DNA from: Clostridium sp. UBA699
Lineage (GTDB): Bacteria > Bacillota > Clostridia > Clostridiales > Clostridiaceae
Direction of reading: 5' to 3'
Assembly (NCBI GenBank): GCA_002298915.1
Contig: DBML01000004.1
Coordinates: 45,743-109,742 of the forward strand
Length of the DNA: 64,000 nt
The notes below the pieces were generated by a model. That model saw nothing but the letters and a program-made list of their open reading frames with translations, did not search any database and was not told the DNA's origin. A program made the position numbers and the translations under genes. Below, piece by piece: positions 44,401 through 52,912 of the stretch (its first letter is position 1; each line of letters starts with the position of its first letter).

Positions 44401-44921
44401 CCGCGCATATCCACGAAGCGTTCCAGTTTCGCTATTTTCAAATCCTCGCCATAAAAGCCGAGGTGGTTATAAAATACCTTGGCAAACACGCGCAGGACTG
44501 CCGTTTTATCCTTGTTAATAGGACCCTCGATATCGATATTAAAGAGAATCGATTCTGTTGGGATGTTCGTGCAACGTACAATCGTGGCGTACATCATCGG
44601 GTCGTCAAATTTATCCTGGAAGAAGTCCACGGCACATTGCCCTGCGACCTTTTGATTGGATAGTAGATAGGACAACATTTTAAGGAAGTGGGATTTACCA
44701 CTTCCAAAGAAACCCGAAATCCAGACCCCAATTTTATCTGTCGGGTGGTCGATGGCTTTCGAGTAGTTATTAAAAAAAGTATTGAAATGGCGGCGGAGTT
44801 CCTTGGTGATGATGTATTCGCCAAGTTCCTGCACGAGACTCTGCTCGTCATCCTGTGCCACCTTGATAACACCGTTGATATCACGGTTGATGTTCTTTTG
44901 GAACATATTCTGAATCTTCAT
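41403..44921 (-). CDS. brxC: BREX system P-loop protein BrxC
   Basis: The 1172-residue protein has Walker A GFFGSGKS (70-77) and a likely Walker B in RLLFCVDEVGQYIGDD near residue 255. The rest is a long helical region with coiled coils. BrxC is a large ATPase that is essential for BREX and interacts with other Brx proteins. GGAGGG before the ATG; intact. Confidence 0.93.
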   Translation of the reverse strand: MKIQNMFQKNINRDINGVIKVAQDDEQSLVQELGEYIITKELRRHFNTFFNNYSKAIDHPTDKIGVWISGFFGSGKSHFLKMLSYLLSNQKVAGQCAVDFFQDKFDDPMMYATIVRCTNIPTESILFNIDIEGPINKDKTAVLRVFAKVFYNHLGFYGEDLKIAKLERFVDMRGKTDAFRKEFEEVNGAPWIESRASYAFFEDDIVSVLQSVLGMSETAARNWFNGEENGDMSIKQLVEEIKEYVDSKGKDFRLLFCVDEVGQYIGDDGNLMINLQSIVEELGSKCRGKVWVMVTSQEAIDSVVKISGDDFSKIQGRFNTRLSLSSASVDEVIKKRILEKTPDADQLLRMVYDKEHAVLKNLFTFTEAVLDIKGYVSGAEFSATYPFVPYQFIIIQKVLAEIRKHGNSGKHLSGGERSMLSGFQEAAQKVQGKDENALVPFSQFYDTVHTFLESPIRRVIDRCQTAADKHDGLEQRDVSVLKLLYLIRYIDDIKANIDNIAILMVDDIRTDKITLRREIAESLERLERQNYVARNGDNYSFLTDEEQDIAIDIRNTSVDSATIVQSIGQTIFSELYPSKKYKYNKYDFAYDQYIDETIVGAAQGGVRLRFVTVASDYYNVSEQKLIMDSQANNEAIVLLSNEVQYFEELETAAKIRKYIKQKNVSQLPESIQDIIRKRQAQARTLEESAKAQIEKAIVGGAFFIYGEKIEIKYGNAKIKLDEALKQLIESVYSKLNLVNTFYDSDADILTILNSEPYQGGIAGMGSNNEFALNEISQWLEERHMSHVPVSMGDVQRRYQAIPYGWREIDIAALVARLIVTQKIEIRYGGAVVGKDDKNLVRYLRVKSEIDKASVSRRIAPSEDDMRKTVKFLREWLGQMSIAEDEDGLVAFVKDTLSTKLGRYETLLNEYSHDRYPQKDVVQNAHDLIEGVLSQKNDNVALLKRLLAKQDDLLDASDDMEEIETFFKSQRTIFDSARALQKSLQDERDYFVTDADTTYKISEVSAILGMAKPYTRIKDLSDLIQSIKISYGILLEQKKEEVRGIITLCMGDVHTLAGVGSKAVEEVRKADDRFNEYKQKVTDATSLTVLDAIITQLQNYKDQVCKRIESILHETPPLPGEEKLKKQKIVQVRRYDVFPVKRLTTKEDVDVYLETIRKKLYDTLEANDGIQII

Positions 44922-44936
44922 ATGCTTTCCCTCCGG

Positions 44937-45494
44937 TTAAAGTAAATTGAACGCTCTATAATAGTTTCCATCGTGGAACTTGTCAAACAGGCTGAGACTT
45001 TGCCCATTAAACTCCCCCGGATAGAACATCACGATCGGTATATCCGAGAATACCTGCTGCATACTGTCGAGCATCTTGTGCGACCTCATAAAAGGATACA
45101 CTTTGCCGATACCCGTAAGAAACAGCACATCACCACACTCATGTGGCTCATACTTCATCTTGGCAAGGAACGCTTCCTGTGTGGCAATCTTCTGGAGCTG
45201 TGCAAGGAGGTAGTCCTTGCCTTTCTTTTCTTCCAAAGATGGCACAGTACTAAGGACTCGTTTCTCCTCCAAGATTTCAAGCATGATTTTATACATATCT
45301 CGCTCGATGACCCTATAGTCGTCGGATGGCGTATTTACAAGCCGCTCAATGTAGTCGCGGACAATGAGTTCATGTTGCGGCTCATATTTGAAGACATGAA
45401 TCCCCACCTCGTTGGAAAGCCCTTTGTTGGCGAGGAAGTTCGCATCAGAAATGCGTCCTTTAATTCTATCAAGTTCTTGTTTAATGTCTGCCAT
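44937..45494 (-). CDS. brxB: BREX protein BrxB (DUF1788)
   Basis: From the ATG at 45492-45494 (TAGGAG seven bases before it) the protein has 185 residues. DUF1788 features are visible: HVFKYEPQHELIVRDYIERL, LFLTGIGKVYPFMRSHKML and IPIVMFYPGEFNGQSLSLF. BrxB has no known enzyme activity; it is a core BREX part. It begins 11 bases after brxA. Confidence 0.9.
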   Translation of the reverse strand: MADIKQELDRIKGRISDANFLANKGLSNEVGIHVFKYEPQHELIVRDYIERLVNTPSDDYRVIERDMYKIMLEILEEKRVLSTVPSLEEKKGKDYLLAQLQKIATQEAFLAKMKYEPHECGDVLFLTGIGKVYPFMRSHKMLDSMQQVFSDIPIVMFYPGEFNGQSLSLFDKFHDGNYYRAFNLL

Positions 45495-45504
45495 AGTCAC
45501 GCTC

Positions 45505-46110
45505 CTACCTAAAACAGTTGAACGCGGCGAGCGCGGTCAAGTCGTTATTTTCACGGATGCCATTTTCCAGTTCGCTACTTATAAAGATGGGGTTCAGCGT
45601 GGTATCCCTGACGCTGTCAAGCATCTCCGTTTCAATCAGGCACTTGGTCAGCACCTGTTTCAATTTTGCTATTGTTTGCTCGCTCCAAGCGGCGATGTCA
45701 TCATTCTGTTCTCGCAACCGCGAGAAGAATACGTTGATATCTTTTTTTGTATATGAAAAATCATGCTGACGATACTTTTCGCCGATGAGGTCAATCATAA
45801 ACTCACGAACAAGGCGATTGTAGCGCATCATCGCATAGAGATTAATCTGCTTTGCTACTTCAATGGGCGCGTTTGCCACCTCGTAAACCAGTTTCTCATT
45901 ATCAAGTGCTACAAGCCGTTTGTGACAAGCGCGAGCGATCCTTATTACCATGCGTTCAGTCGGGTATTGGAACAAATTATCCCTTTTGATATATGCAATA
46001 ATCTCTTCAATTGATTTATTTTCAAGATACGGCTTCGATACAATTCTCATCTCATAAAAGAGGAACTGCTCAGCAGTCAGGGTGCCGTTATACGGCATAG
46101 AAATATCCAT
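45505..46110 (-). CDS. brxA: BREX protein BrxA (DUF1819)
   Basis: The 201-residue protein has the DUF1819 pattern: a start with MPYNGTLTAEQFLFYEMRIV, TERMVIRIARACHKRL and a helical end. BrxA is a small helical DNA-binding protein, first of the BREX core set. AGGTGA precedes the ATG. The operon promoter should lie in the AT-rich stretch upstream. Confidence 0.9.
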   Translation of the reverse strand: MDISMPYNGTLTAEQFLFYEMRIVSKPYLENKSIEEIIAYIKRDNLFQYPTERMVIRIARACHKRLVALDNEKLVYEVANAPIEVAKQINLYAMMRYNRLVREFMIDLIGEKYRQHDFSYTKKDINVFFSRLREQNDDIAAWSEQTIAKLKQVLTKCLIETEMLDSVRDTTLNPIFISSELENGIRENNDLTALAAFNCFR

Positions 46111-46127
46111 GTATTATTATCACCTCT

Positions 46128-46603
46128 TTACGCCCCACTCACCATAAATCTCCATCGGGGGCTCATTACAGCGTGGTATTGCTTCTTTAAGACAAACGTG
46201 TCTTCATTCAGTTCAGTCAGCAAATCTTCGTAGGCTTCAGTCTTTTTTAATTCCAGGTCGAATGTGCAATTTTGTATCCTCCTGAATCTATTGTTTTATT
46301 AACTCTTAATCACACCAGCCTATACCCGTGCAATTCTATTATATACCTCAAAAACCCATATTACTACCAAATAAATTATTACAAAATTTACCATCGACAT
46401 ATTAATAAAAATTATGAAATTTTTTATTAGAACCTATCTATTAATTGTGAAAATAACATTATAGTTTCACGCCCCCCTTGACGATGCTTACTATGAATGC
46501 CAACAAAGTATATAATTTAGAATTATGAACTTTGCAATCTAATTTTTATGTGATAGATATTAAGCCTCTTGATATTATATCGACAATCAAGGGGCTTAAT
46601 AAT
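46128..46603 (-). other. Gap before brxA with a possible broken small gene and an inverted repeat
   Basis: From about 46270 to the stop at 46128-46130 the minus strand has an open frame with protein-like content (LKKTEAYEDLLTELNEDTF, MSPRWRFMVSGA), preceded by AGGAGG but lacking a normal start; a TTG at the right spacing is in the neighbouring frame, so a one-base shift may have broken it. The rest is AT-rich and should hold the BREX promoter. At 46559-46600 ATTAAGCCCCTTGAT and ATCAAGAGGCTTAAT make a 15-bp stem with one mismatch, without a T-run. Confidence 0.45.
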
Positions 46604-47245
46604 TTAAATATTATTCATTTCATTTTCCTCATCATATGAATCTATTTGATCAACGAGTCTTTTTATAAATTCCTGTGCCTCATTCTCTAAACCATACCAG
46701 ACATTAGCTCTGAAAAAACCAAATGGGGTTCCTGTCTTCAAATTCTTCCTTGGAGCTTTCCATATATGTCTGAAACGTTTAGCTTCAGGCAATAATACCG
46801 CATCACTCGCCAATGCAAATATATTATATACTCTTTCGAAAGTTGTACCATCCTCGTTACTAACCACAGTAGATTCATACCATCTGCAAACTGTTGCATT
46901 TTTATACCACCCAATGACTCTGAACTCATGATTAAGAGAAGTCGCGCACCATACAACCAATACATCTTCTGCATAGTCCTCCCGACCCAATGCCTCGCAA
47001 CCTTTAATTCTTTCAATGTGAACCTGATTTACAGTATCTCCTTTTGTTGCTTTAGTCTCGAAGCTTCCAAGAACATATGTTTCAGATTCTCCATCTTCAT
47101 TTTCGAAAGTTATTGGCAAAAAGTTCAAAGCTTCATTTGCATCATGGTGTATATCAACATACGATCCTCCATTTACTGGGATATCTTCATCACATGTACC
47201 TTGATAATATTTCATCCAGGCAATGTTGCAAAATAATATTTTCAT
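46604..47245 (-). CDS. 213-residue protein of unknown role, partner of the helicase
   Basis: It begins KILFCNIAWMKYYQG and has VNGGSYVD, EDVLVVWCATSL, GWYKNATVCRWYES and FGFFRANVWYG. From memory this pattern is a domain that appears alone or linked to nuclease domains in defence regions, but I cannot confirm it or give it a name. Aromatic residues and loops suggest a nucleic-acid base pocket (inference). AGGAGG before the ATG and 12 bases from the helicase stop: co-translated with it. Confidence 0.6.
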   Translation of the reverse strand: MKILFCNIAWMKYYQGTCDEDIPVNGGSYVDIHHDANEALNFLPITFENEDGESETYVLGSFETKATKGDTVNQVHIERIKGCEALGREDYAEDVLVVWCATSLNHEFRVIGWYKNATVCRWYESTVVSNEDGTTFERVYNIFALASDAVLLPEAKRFRHIWKAPRKNLKTGTPFGFFRANVWYGLENEAQEFIKRLVDQIDSYDEENEMNNI

Positions 47246-47257
47246 CTTAATAACCTC

Positions 47258-49840
47258 CTACATCTCCAATTTATAATCACCAATCTTGTAGTCCAGAAAC
47301 CTGTTGTGCTCGATAAAGTCAGGATATTTATGCTCTTCTCTGTAGAAATCTTTGTCATGCCTCCAGTAATCCCTGTGAAGCAGTTCATGATATATTACGA
47401 ACTTCACTACTTCTTTGCTAACCTGTGGCGAATCAAGCAACTTATTTATGCGTATGTTGCCACCAATAAAGTATCTGCCGTAAAAGCTGTTGTATGGCTT
47501 ATCCGTCCATTCGACGTTTTCAATGCCTGTATATTCCCCTCTAAACATCTCATCAATGACCTCTTTGGTAAGCTCGTCCAAATTATGGGTCGGTTGTATT
47601 TTATACGGTAGCAATTTGACAGGTATCTCCTTAATCACTGATTTAAGGTTTCTCCCTTCTTTGAACCTTATGCTGTCCATCAATCTGTTGAAATATGTTT
47701 CGAAATCACCATAAATATTTTCTACCAAATCAGTATTCTGGTCGAAGATCTCTCTTACTTTATCCTCTAAATCTGCAATTCCAACGTTTTCTTCCTTGAA
47801 CCTTATCGCTAATAAGGTAGGATCAACATCCCCTCTGTTCTCAAAGAAGAACATATGTGGCACGCTTCCATTAGAAGCCCAATTGTCTATGAAGAGTTCA
47901 AGATCTTTCCTGCTCGGAGGCAGATCGAAACCTCCAAAGTATTTTGTGATTATGTCATCTACATTGATTACTGGACCGATATCTTTCCTATCAGTGCCTT
48001 TCAGCATATTAACAAATCCATCAAGTTGTTCTTTCCAAACCAGCATTGTATAATCATTGCCATCCTCATCTATCAGTGGATACCATCCTACCGGGAGCGC
48101 CAAAGTCCTAGCTGCTTCGTACTCACCTCTGTAAGTTATGCCTCTATAAATATCTCCTATGAGTTTCCATGGTATGGTGATCTTCTTCACCGTCTCATAG
48201 TCCTTTGGCCCAGGACCTTCTCCATCCCCGAAAAGCCATTCAGGATTCAGCCACTTGTTAAACGTGTCCCACTTGTCACAGAAATCAACTATTATAGCCT
48301 TTTCAGTTCCATTAGCGAACTTTCCTCTCATCCCACGGCCTATCATCTGCATGAGCAAGCCTTCGCTTTGAGTAGGTCTTGTCAGGAATACAGTCTGTAT
48401 ATCCGGTACATCACTGCCCTCCGTTAGTATATTTATGTTCACTAATACATCTAACCCATTTTCATTGTTATTGTCTTTAAATCGCCTAATTTTTAATTCA
48501 TTATCCTTGTTTCCAGAGTATATAAAATCACATCTAATCCCTTCATTTTGCAGATCCTTGCATAGTGTATAGCAATGAAAAGCATTTAAAGCGAAAATGA
48601 GGGTCTTGCCGTAGCGATCCTTGTTAGCCATATACGTGTCTACAATAATTTTGTTTCTCTTTGATGAATGGGCAATCTTATCTGCCAATGTTGCGGGTAG
48701 CTCTCCATATCTTTTGATTAGTTTCGCTTCATCTATGCTTATCACACTTTCAAAATCCGAATTCGTCTCTATCTGCTCGAAATGTGGATCTGCTAGTATC
48801 TGTTTCTTAATGAGTCTGCTCATTGATATATCATAAATCACATTGTCCGCAAAAAGTTTCATAAGATATTTGCTCTCACTGTCTGTGCCCCTGATCGGTG
48901 TCGCAGTAAGCCCCAGGAGCTTTGCATCTTTTCTAATTTTCCTGATATAGTTGATTGTTTTTTCGTAAGACATAGCTACTGTGTGATGCGCTTCATCTAC
49001 TACGATTATTACCTTCTTACCTAGTACAGTTTTTAAATAATCCAAGCTCCTGCATACAGACTGAACGCTTATTATCATAATGTTGTCATCTTTTTCAGTT
49101 GCCTTTATTGTTGAGTGCTCGCCAGATATGCAAGCAATTTTCAAGCTTTTTTTCTTTGGATCGGCAACTTTTACAAGAGGCGCATTATTGTAAAAAGCAT
49201 CAGCTGTTTGATCAATCAGCATGTGACGGTGTGTCAGCCATACAACCTGATAGCCCTTGCTCACCATATGCTTCAACAGGAAGTACACAGCGGTCCTAGT
49301 CTTGCCGCTGCCAGTAGGCATAACGAGCAGGCCGCTCCTCTTGTCATCTCCTAAAAAGTTTTCATTAAGCTTTTGAACTGCCTCTACTTGAAAATCATAT
49401 AGAGTGAGATCGTTAGGAATACTTGTAGTCAAATCGATTGTTAATGGCCTAGCAAATTTTGACCTTTCCTCATATACATATGTCCCGCTTCCTATTTCAT
49501 AAAGAGCTGATATATACGCTCCAATCAGCGTAGCGCCGAGGCGTATTTTTGATAATTCATTCAGCATGCTAAGGTAGTTTGTGGATTTGAACCCAACCTG
49601 ATCTTTATAGATTTTTGCGACAAGCTCCGGCTGTTTCCTCAGCAAATTGGCCTCAATTTCAATACGATAGGTGACAACGAAGTCTTTATTTGGATATGGG
49701 GCAATCCTCTCCATTGTCGGTATAAGCATATCCTTGTCGTCAGTTTTGCGAGATGGTTTCAATTCTTTCCTGGTCTTTTCACTGTAAACAACGCTTCCTA
49801 TAAACTCTTCATCGAAATTATTCCAAGTAAAGTTTTTCAT
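47258..49840 (-). CDS. DEAD/DEAH helicase with C-terminal HELLH metalloprotease-like domain
   Basis: From ATG 49838-49840 the protein has 860 residues. Residues about 145-460 are a superfamily 2 helicase: Q-motif-like DLTLYDFQVEAVQ, Walker A MPTGSGKT (174-181), DEAHH (from 282), LGLTATPIRG, and motif VI QMIGRGMRGKF. The middle part is unassigned. At the end FVIYHELLHRDYWRHDKDFY (HELLH at about 818-822, with HDKDF after it) matches the zinc site of SprT-type metallopeptidases, which cut proteins bound to DNA. A translocase joined to such a domain could strip or cut DNA-bound proteins. It stands in an apparent three-gene unit before BREX. Confidence 0.8.
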   Translation of the reverse strand: MKNFTWNNFDEEFIGSVVYSEKTRKELKPSRKTDDKDMLIPTMERIAPYPNKDFVVTYRIEIEANLLRKQPELVAKIYKDQVGFKSTNYLSMLNELSKIRLGATLIGAYISALYEIGSGTYVYEERSKFARPLTIDLTTSIPNDLTLYDFQVEAVQKLNENFLGDDKRSGLLVMPTGSGKTRTAVYFLLKHMVSKGYQVVWLTHRHMLIDQTADAFYNNAPLVKVADPKKKSLKIACISGEHSTIKATEKDDNIMIISVQSVCRSLDYLKTVLGKKVIIVVDEAHHTVAMSYEKTINYIRKIRKDAKLLGLTATPIRGTDSESKYLMKLFADNVIYDISMSRLIKKQILADPHFEQIETNSDFESVISIDEAKLIKRYGELPATLADKIAHSSKRNKIIVDTYMANKDRYGKTLIFALNAFHCYTLCKDLQNEGIRCDFIYSGNKDNELKIRRFKDNNNENGLDVLVNINILTEGSDVPDIQTVFLTRPTQSEGLLMQMIGRGMRGKFANGTEKAIIVDFCDKWDTFNKWLNPEWLFGDGEGPGPKDYETVKKITIPWKLIGDIYRGITYRGEYEAARTLALPVGWYPLIDEDGNDYTMLVWKEQLDGFVNMLKGTDRKDIGPVINVDDIITKYFGGFDLPPSRKDLELFIDNWASNGSVPHMFFFENRGDVDPTLLAIRFKEENVGIADLEDKVREIFDQNTDLVENIYGDFETYFNRLMDSIRFKEGRNLKSVIKEIPVKLLPYKIQPTHNLDELTKEVIDEMFRGEYTGIENVEWTDKPYNSFYGRYFIGGNIRINKLLDSPQVSKEVVKFVIYHELLHRDYWRHDKDFYREEHKYPDFIEHNRFLDYKIGDYKLEM

Positions 49841-49922
49841 AATATCTATCCCCTTCACTTAATTTATGGCTTAAGTATACATCGGTCTGGAGCTGTTAAT
49901 CAGGGATAACTTATCCCTATTT

Positions 49923-50414
49923 TTATGCTTTATCCCTATCCAGGTTTATGCCGATATACTTTTCCACTTCTTCGATGAAGAAGTCTATATCATCCTTTGT
50001 TTTTAGGGCGTAATACACTACATAGTCAAAATCGTTGGTGAGATTAAGTTCTCCTGAATGGAATCTGAACAACTTATTAGCAGCATCCAAATCTAATTTG
50101 AGTCCAACTGAAAATTTCGCCAAGAAATTCCTTGTCACCTTGTATCTCCCATTGACAGCTTTCTTGACAGTATCAGTGGGTATTCTGCAGCATAGTTCTA
50201 TAATCCCAAAATCTGAGATTTTTACTCTATTTTCTTCCCTATATTCATCAGCTTTCTCCCAAATGATATTCCTCATATTTTCTCTTAAAGCAATTAAGTC
50301 TTGATTGTCAGGAGGTCTATCGCCTGGTACTCTTGATAATCCTCTCTCATAAGTCTGTTCTATTATACCGTAGGTTTCAAATCTCTGTTTTCGAAATTCA
50401 AATTCATTTATCAT
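49923..50414 (-). CDS. Probable helix-turn-helix protein before the helicase
   Basis: The 163-residue protein has a helical pattern in its middle (DFGIIELCCRIPTDTVKKAVNGRYKVTRNFLAKFSVGLKLD) that reads like a DNA-binding helix-turn-helix of the Cro/C1 kind, with DAANKLFRFHSGELN after it and an acidic end. Such proteins often repress their own defence operon. GGAGG before the ATG. It is 82 bases upstream of the helicase on the same strand. Confidence 0.6.
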   Translation of the reverse strand: MINEFEFRKQRFETYGIIEQTYERGLSRVPGDRPPDNQDLIALRENMRNIIWEKADEYREENRVKISDFGIIELCCRIPTDTVKKAVNGRYKVTRNFLAKFSVGLKLDLDAANKLFRFHSGELNLTNDFDYVVYYALKTKDDIDFFIEEVEKYIGINLDRDKA

Positions 50415-51004
50415 AATACAACAACCTCCATTAAGAATTAGATTCTATGTGAATATCTATAATCCTTATTAGTAAAATTGTAGCATTGTTCTAAAATCTC
50501 TTCAATCGAAGCAAAATCACTGTTATATTGAAAAACTTAATTTTTTTGTGTATTATATCGGTAAAAATCACATAATTTTTTTCTGACCCCCTACCAATAA
50601 CAGTGAAAATTCAATTCACCGTTTCATCTCCCACCCCTTCTTAAAATGAACCAAGCCAAGATTCTATTTCACGCCAGCATCACCTCAGTACTTTTTTCGA
50701 TATTAATAACTCTTTTCAACAATATAGAATATTGGTTAAATAAAATATTTAACCAAACAAATGTAATAAAAGGTAAATTATAGTATTATTGAACTAAAGA
50801 ATACTTTACACTACAAGGGATTATTCCATGTCTCATTTTTTTTGTTCAGTTAAACAAATGTGGAATGCCCTCGATGCAGGTAGAAGCCGCTGTGAAAGAC
50901 ATGCTAATAAGTGATTTAACAAGATTAAACCTATAACTTTTGTTAAAAATAAAATTCTTCTTGTATAAGAAATAAAACGATAATACAAAGGAGATGAACA
51001 TATC
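50415..51004. other. AT-rich gap at the right side of the island
   Basis: I see no sure gene. A 28-codon frame at 50829-50915 (MSHFFCSVKQMWNALDAGRS...) has AAGGGA before it but nothing else for it. The segment probably contains the promoter of the minus-strand helix-turn-helix gene. Confidence 0.4.
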
Positions 51005-51106
51005 ATGCTACAAAAGAACAATACCATATTAACAATTTCAAAAGACATACTACTTTCAACCGCAAATACATGCACCATATTCATACTTTCGCAAAATCTA
51101 ATAAAA
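51005..51106 (+). pseudogene. Start of a lost gene cut by the IS21 remnant
   Basis: ATG at 51005 follows AAAGGAGATG at good distance; about 34 codons (LQKNNTILTISKDILLSTAN and on) run up to the point where IS21 homology starts and then go out of frame. The remainder of the gene is missing. Confidence 0.35.
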
Positions 51107-52188
51107 ATGCCATCCAGATTGATTGGGGTGAGGCAACTGCTTACTTTGACGGAGTCAAAACAAAAGTAAACTTCTTTTGCGGAAGGCTCTGTTATAGTTG
51201 TGACATCTTTGTGCAAGCCTTTTATTCACAGAACCTCGAGTCTTTCCTAGAAGCACAGCAGCGCATGTTTGATTGCTTTAAAGGTATCCCAAAACGCCTT
51301 ATCTTTGACAATGCCAAGGTTGCTGTCAGCGAAGGTTTTGGACTTCATGCTCAAGCTACCAAGGGTTATCAGTCATTTACCGCACATTATGCTTTCAAGA
51401 CAGATTTCTGCAATATAGCAAGCGGAAACGAAAAAGGTCTAGTTGAAAACCTTGTCGGATTTGCCAGAAGAAACTTCATGGTTCCCGTTCCGAGGATTAA
51501 AAATCTCTCGGAACTGAACAAGAAGCTGCTTGAAGACTGCATGCAATACCGCAGGACTCATAAGGTGAAGTCAAGGTCACAAAGCGTCCAAGATGCCTAT
51601 GATGAAGAATGGTACTTCCTGAAACAGATACCTGCCTATCGCTTCGATACAAGCCGTACAGCATCACCTTCCGTAGGAGACTACTCTACTGTGAGGTTTG
51701 ACAAAAATAACTACTCCGTGCCTGTCCGTCTTCTAAGAAAGAACGTAACTGTGAAAGGCTATGCGAATGAAGTACATATCTTCCATGCTGGGGATGTAAT
51801 TGCCACCTACGACCGAATGTACGGTTCAGGTAAAACAGCATACCGCTTGGAACACTATCTGGATCTACTTGAACGCAAACCGCGCTCAGTATTTCAAGCT
51901 AAGCCCGTAAGGGCGAATATCACCAAAGAACTGCTGGAATGGGGCAAGCTCCTTCCAGGCGGCAATGCAGAAATGGTTAAGCTTCTTCGACTTTGCGTGG
52001 ATTATGGCGAGGCGAGAATTCTCTCTATAAAGGATCAACTTCCACCTAACATCATTCCTTCCGTTGACATGATCCGGAGTCAGTTGCACGAAGTCCCTGA
52101 GTCGAATGTCGTATACCTCCAGCATGATATCGACATATATCCAACGGATCTTAGGAAATATGATGAGAAATGCGGGGTGGCGCGATGA
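51107..52188 (+). pseudogene. istA: IS21 transposase IstA, N-terminally truncated (copy 2)
   Basis: The frame holds the DDE core and C-terminus in one piece (AIQIDWGEATAYFDG, LIFDNAKVAVSEGFG, GNEKGLVENLVGFARRN, VRFDKNNYSVPVRLL), but the helix-turn-helix N-terminus is absent. It shows what copy 1 looked like before its 2-base loss. Confidence 0.85.
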
Positions 52189-52912
52189 CAGACTTATAGG
52201 CACAAACGATTGAAATGTATTCCAAACAACTGCGTACTCCTATGTTTAACAACTACACAGAGGTCATAAGGCAGCTTGATCAGAATCAAGGTTATGGTGA
52301 TTTTTTAGTTGCAACTCATGAAGCTTGAGCTTGATTCCAGACTGGAAAGCAATCGCAGAAAGAAGGTCAAATCTGCCGGATTCCCATACATCAAGACAAT
52401 CGACGAACTTGATTGCGGTCGATTCGAACACATGCAAGAGGCTTTCATACATGAGCTTGCAGCCTGCGATTTCGTCGCCAAGCGCCAGAATATAGTCATG
52501 ATTGGAAATCCCGGTACAGGAAAGACCCATCTTTCAATTGCACTTGGTATCAGGGCATGCATGCAAGGAATGAACGTGAAGTTCTGTACTGCAGCAAACC
52601 TGGCTAACGAGCTGATCGAAGCTCAGGACAACCACCGGCTCATCCGCCTGGAGAAGCAGATATCAAAAGTTGACTTGCTGATCATTGATGAACTCAGTTA
52701 TCTTAAATACAATCGTCACCAGTCAGAGCTCCTGTTTAAAGTAGTGGCGGATCGTGCAGAGCGAAAAAGTGTCATTGTTTCAACAAACCTCCGATTCTCC
52801 GAATGGTGTGAATGCTAATATAAAAGTGAGCCATTTAGTGCCTTTGTGCTAACGAAAAAGTGAGCCACTTTTCAAAAATCCCTGTATACTGATTTTAATT
52901 AGTGTAAGGGAG

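Noticed and set aside
50833..51216. A 127-codon open frame on the minus strand
   Set aside because: It runs antisense through the IS21 transposase remnant and has no ribosome binding site, so it is a shadow.
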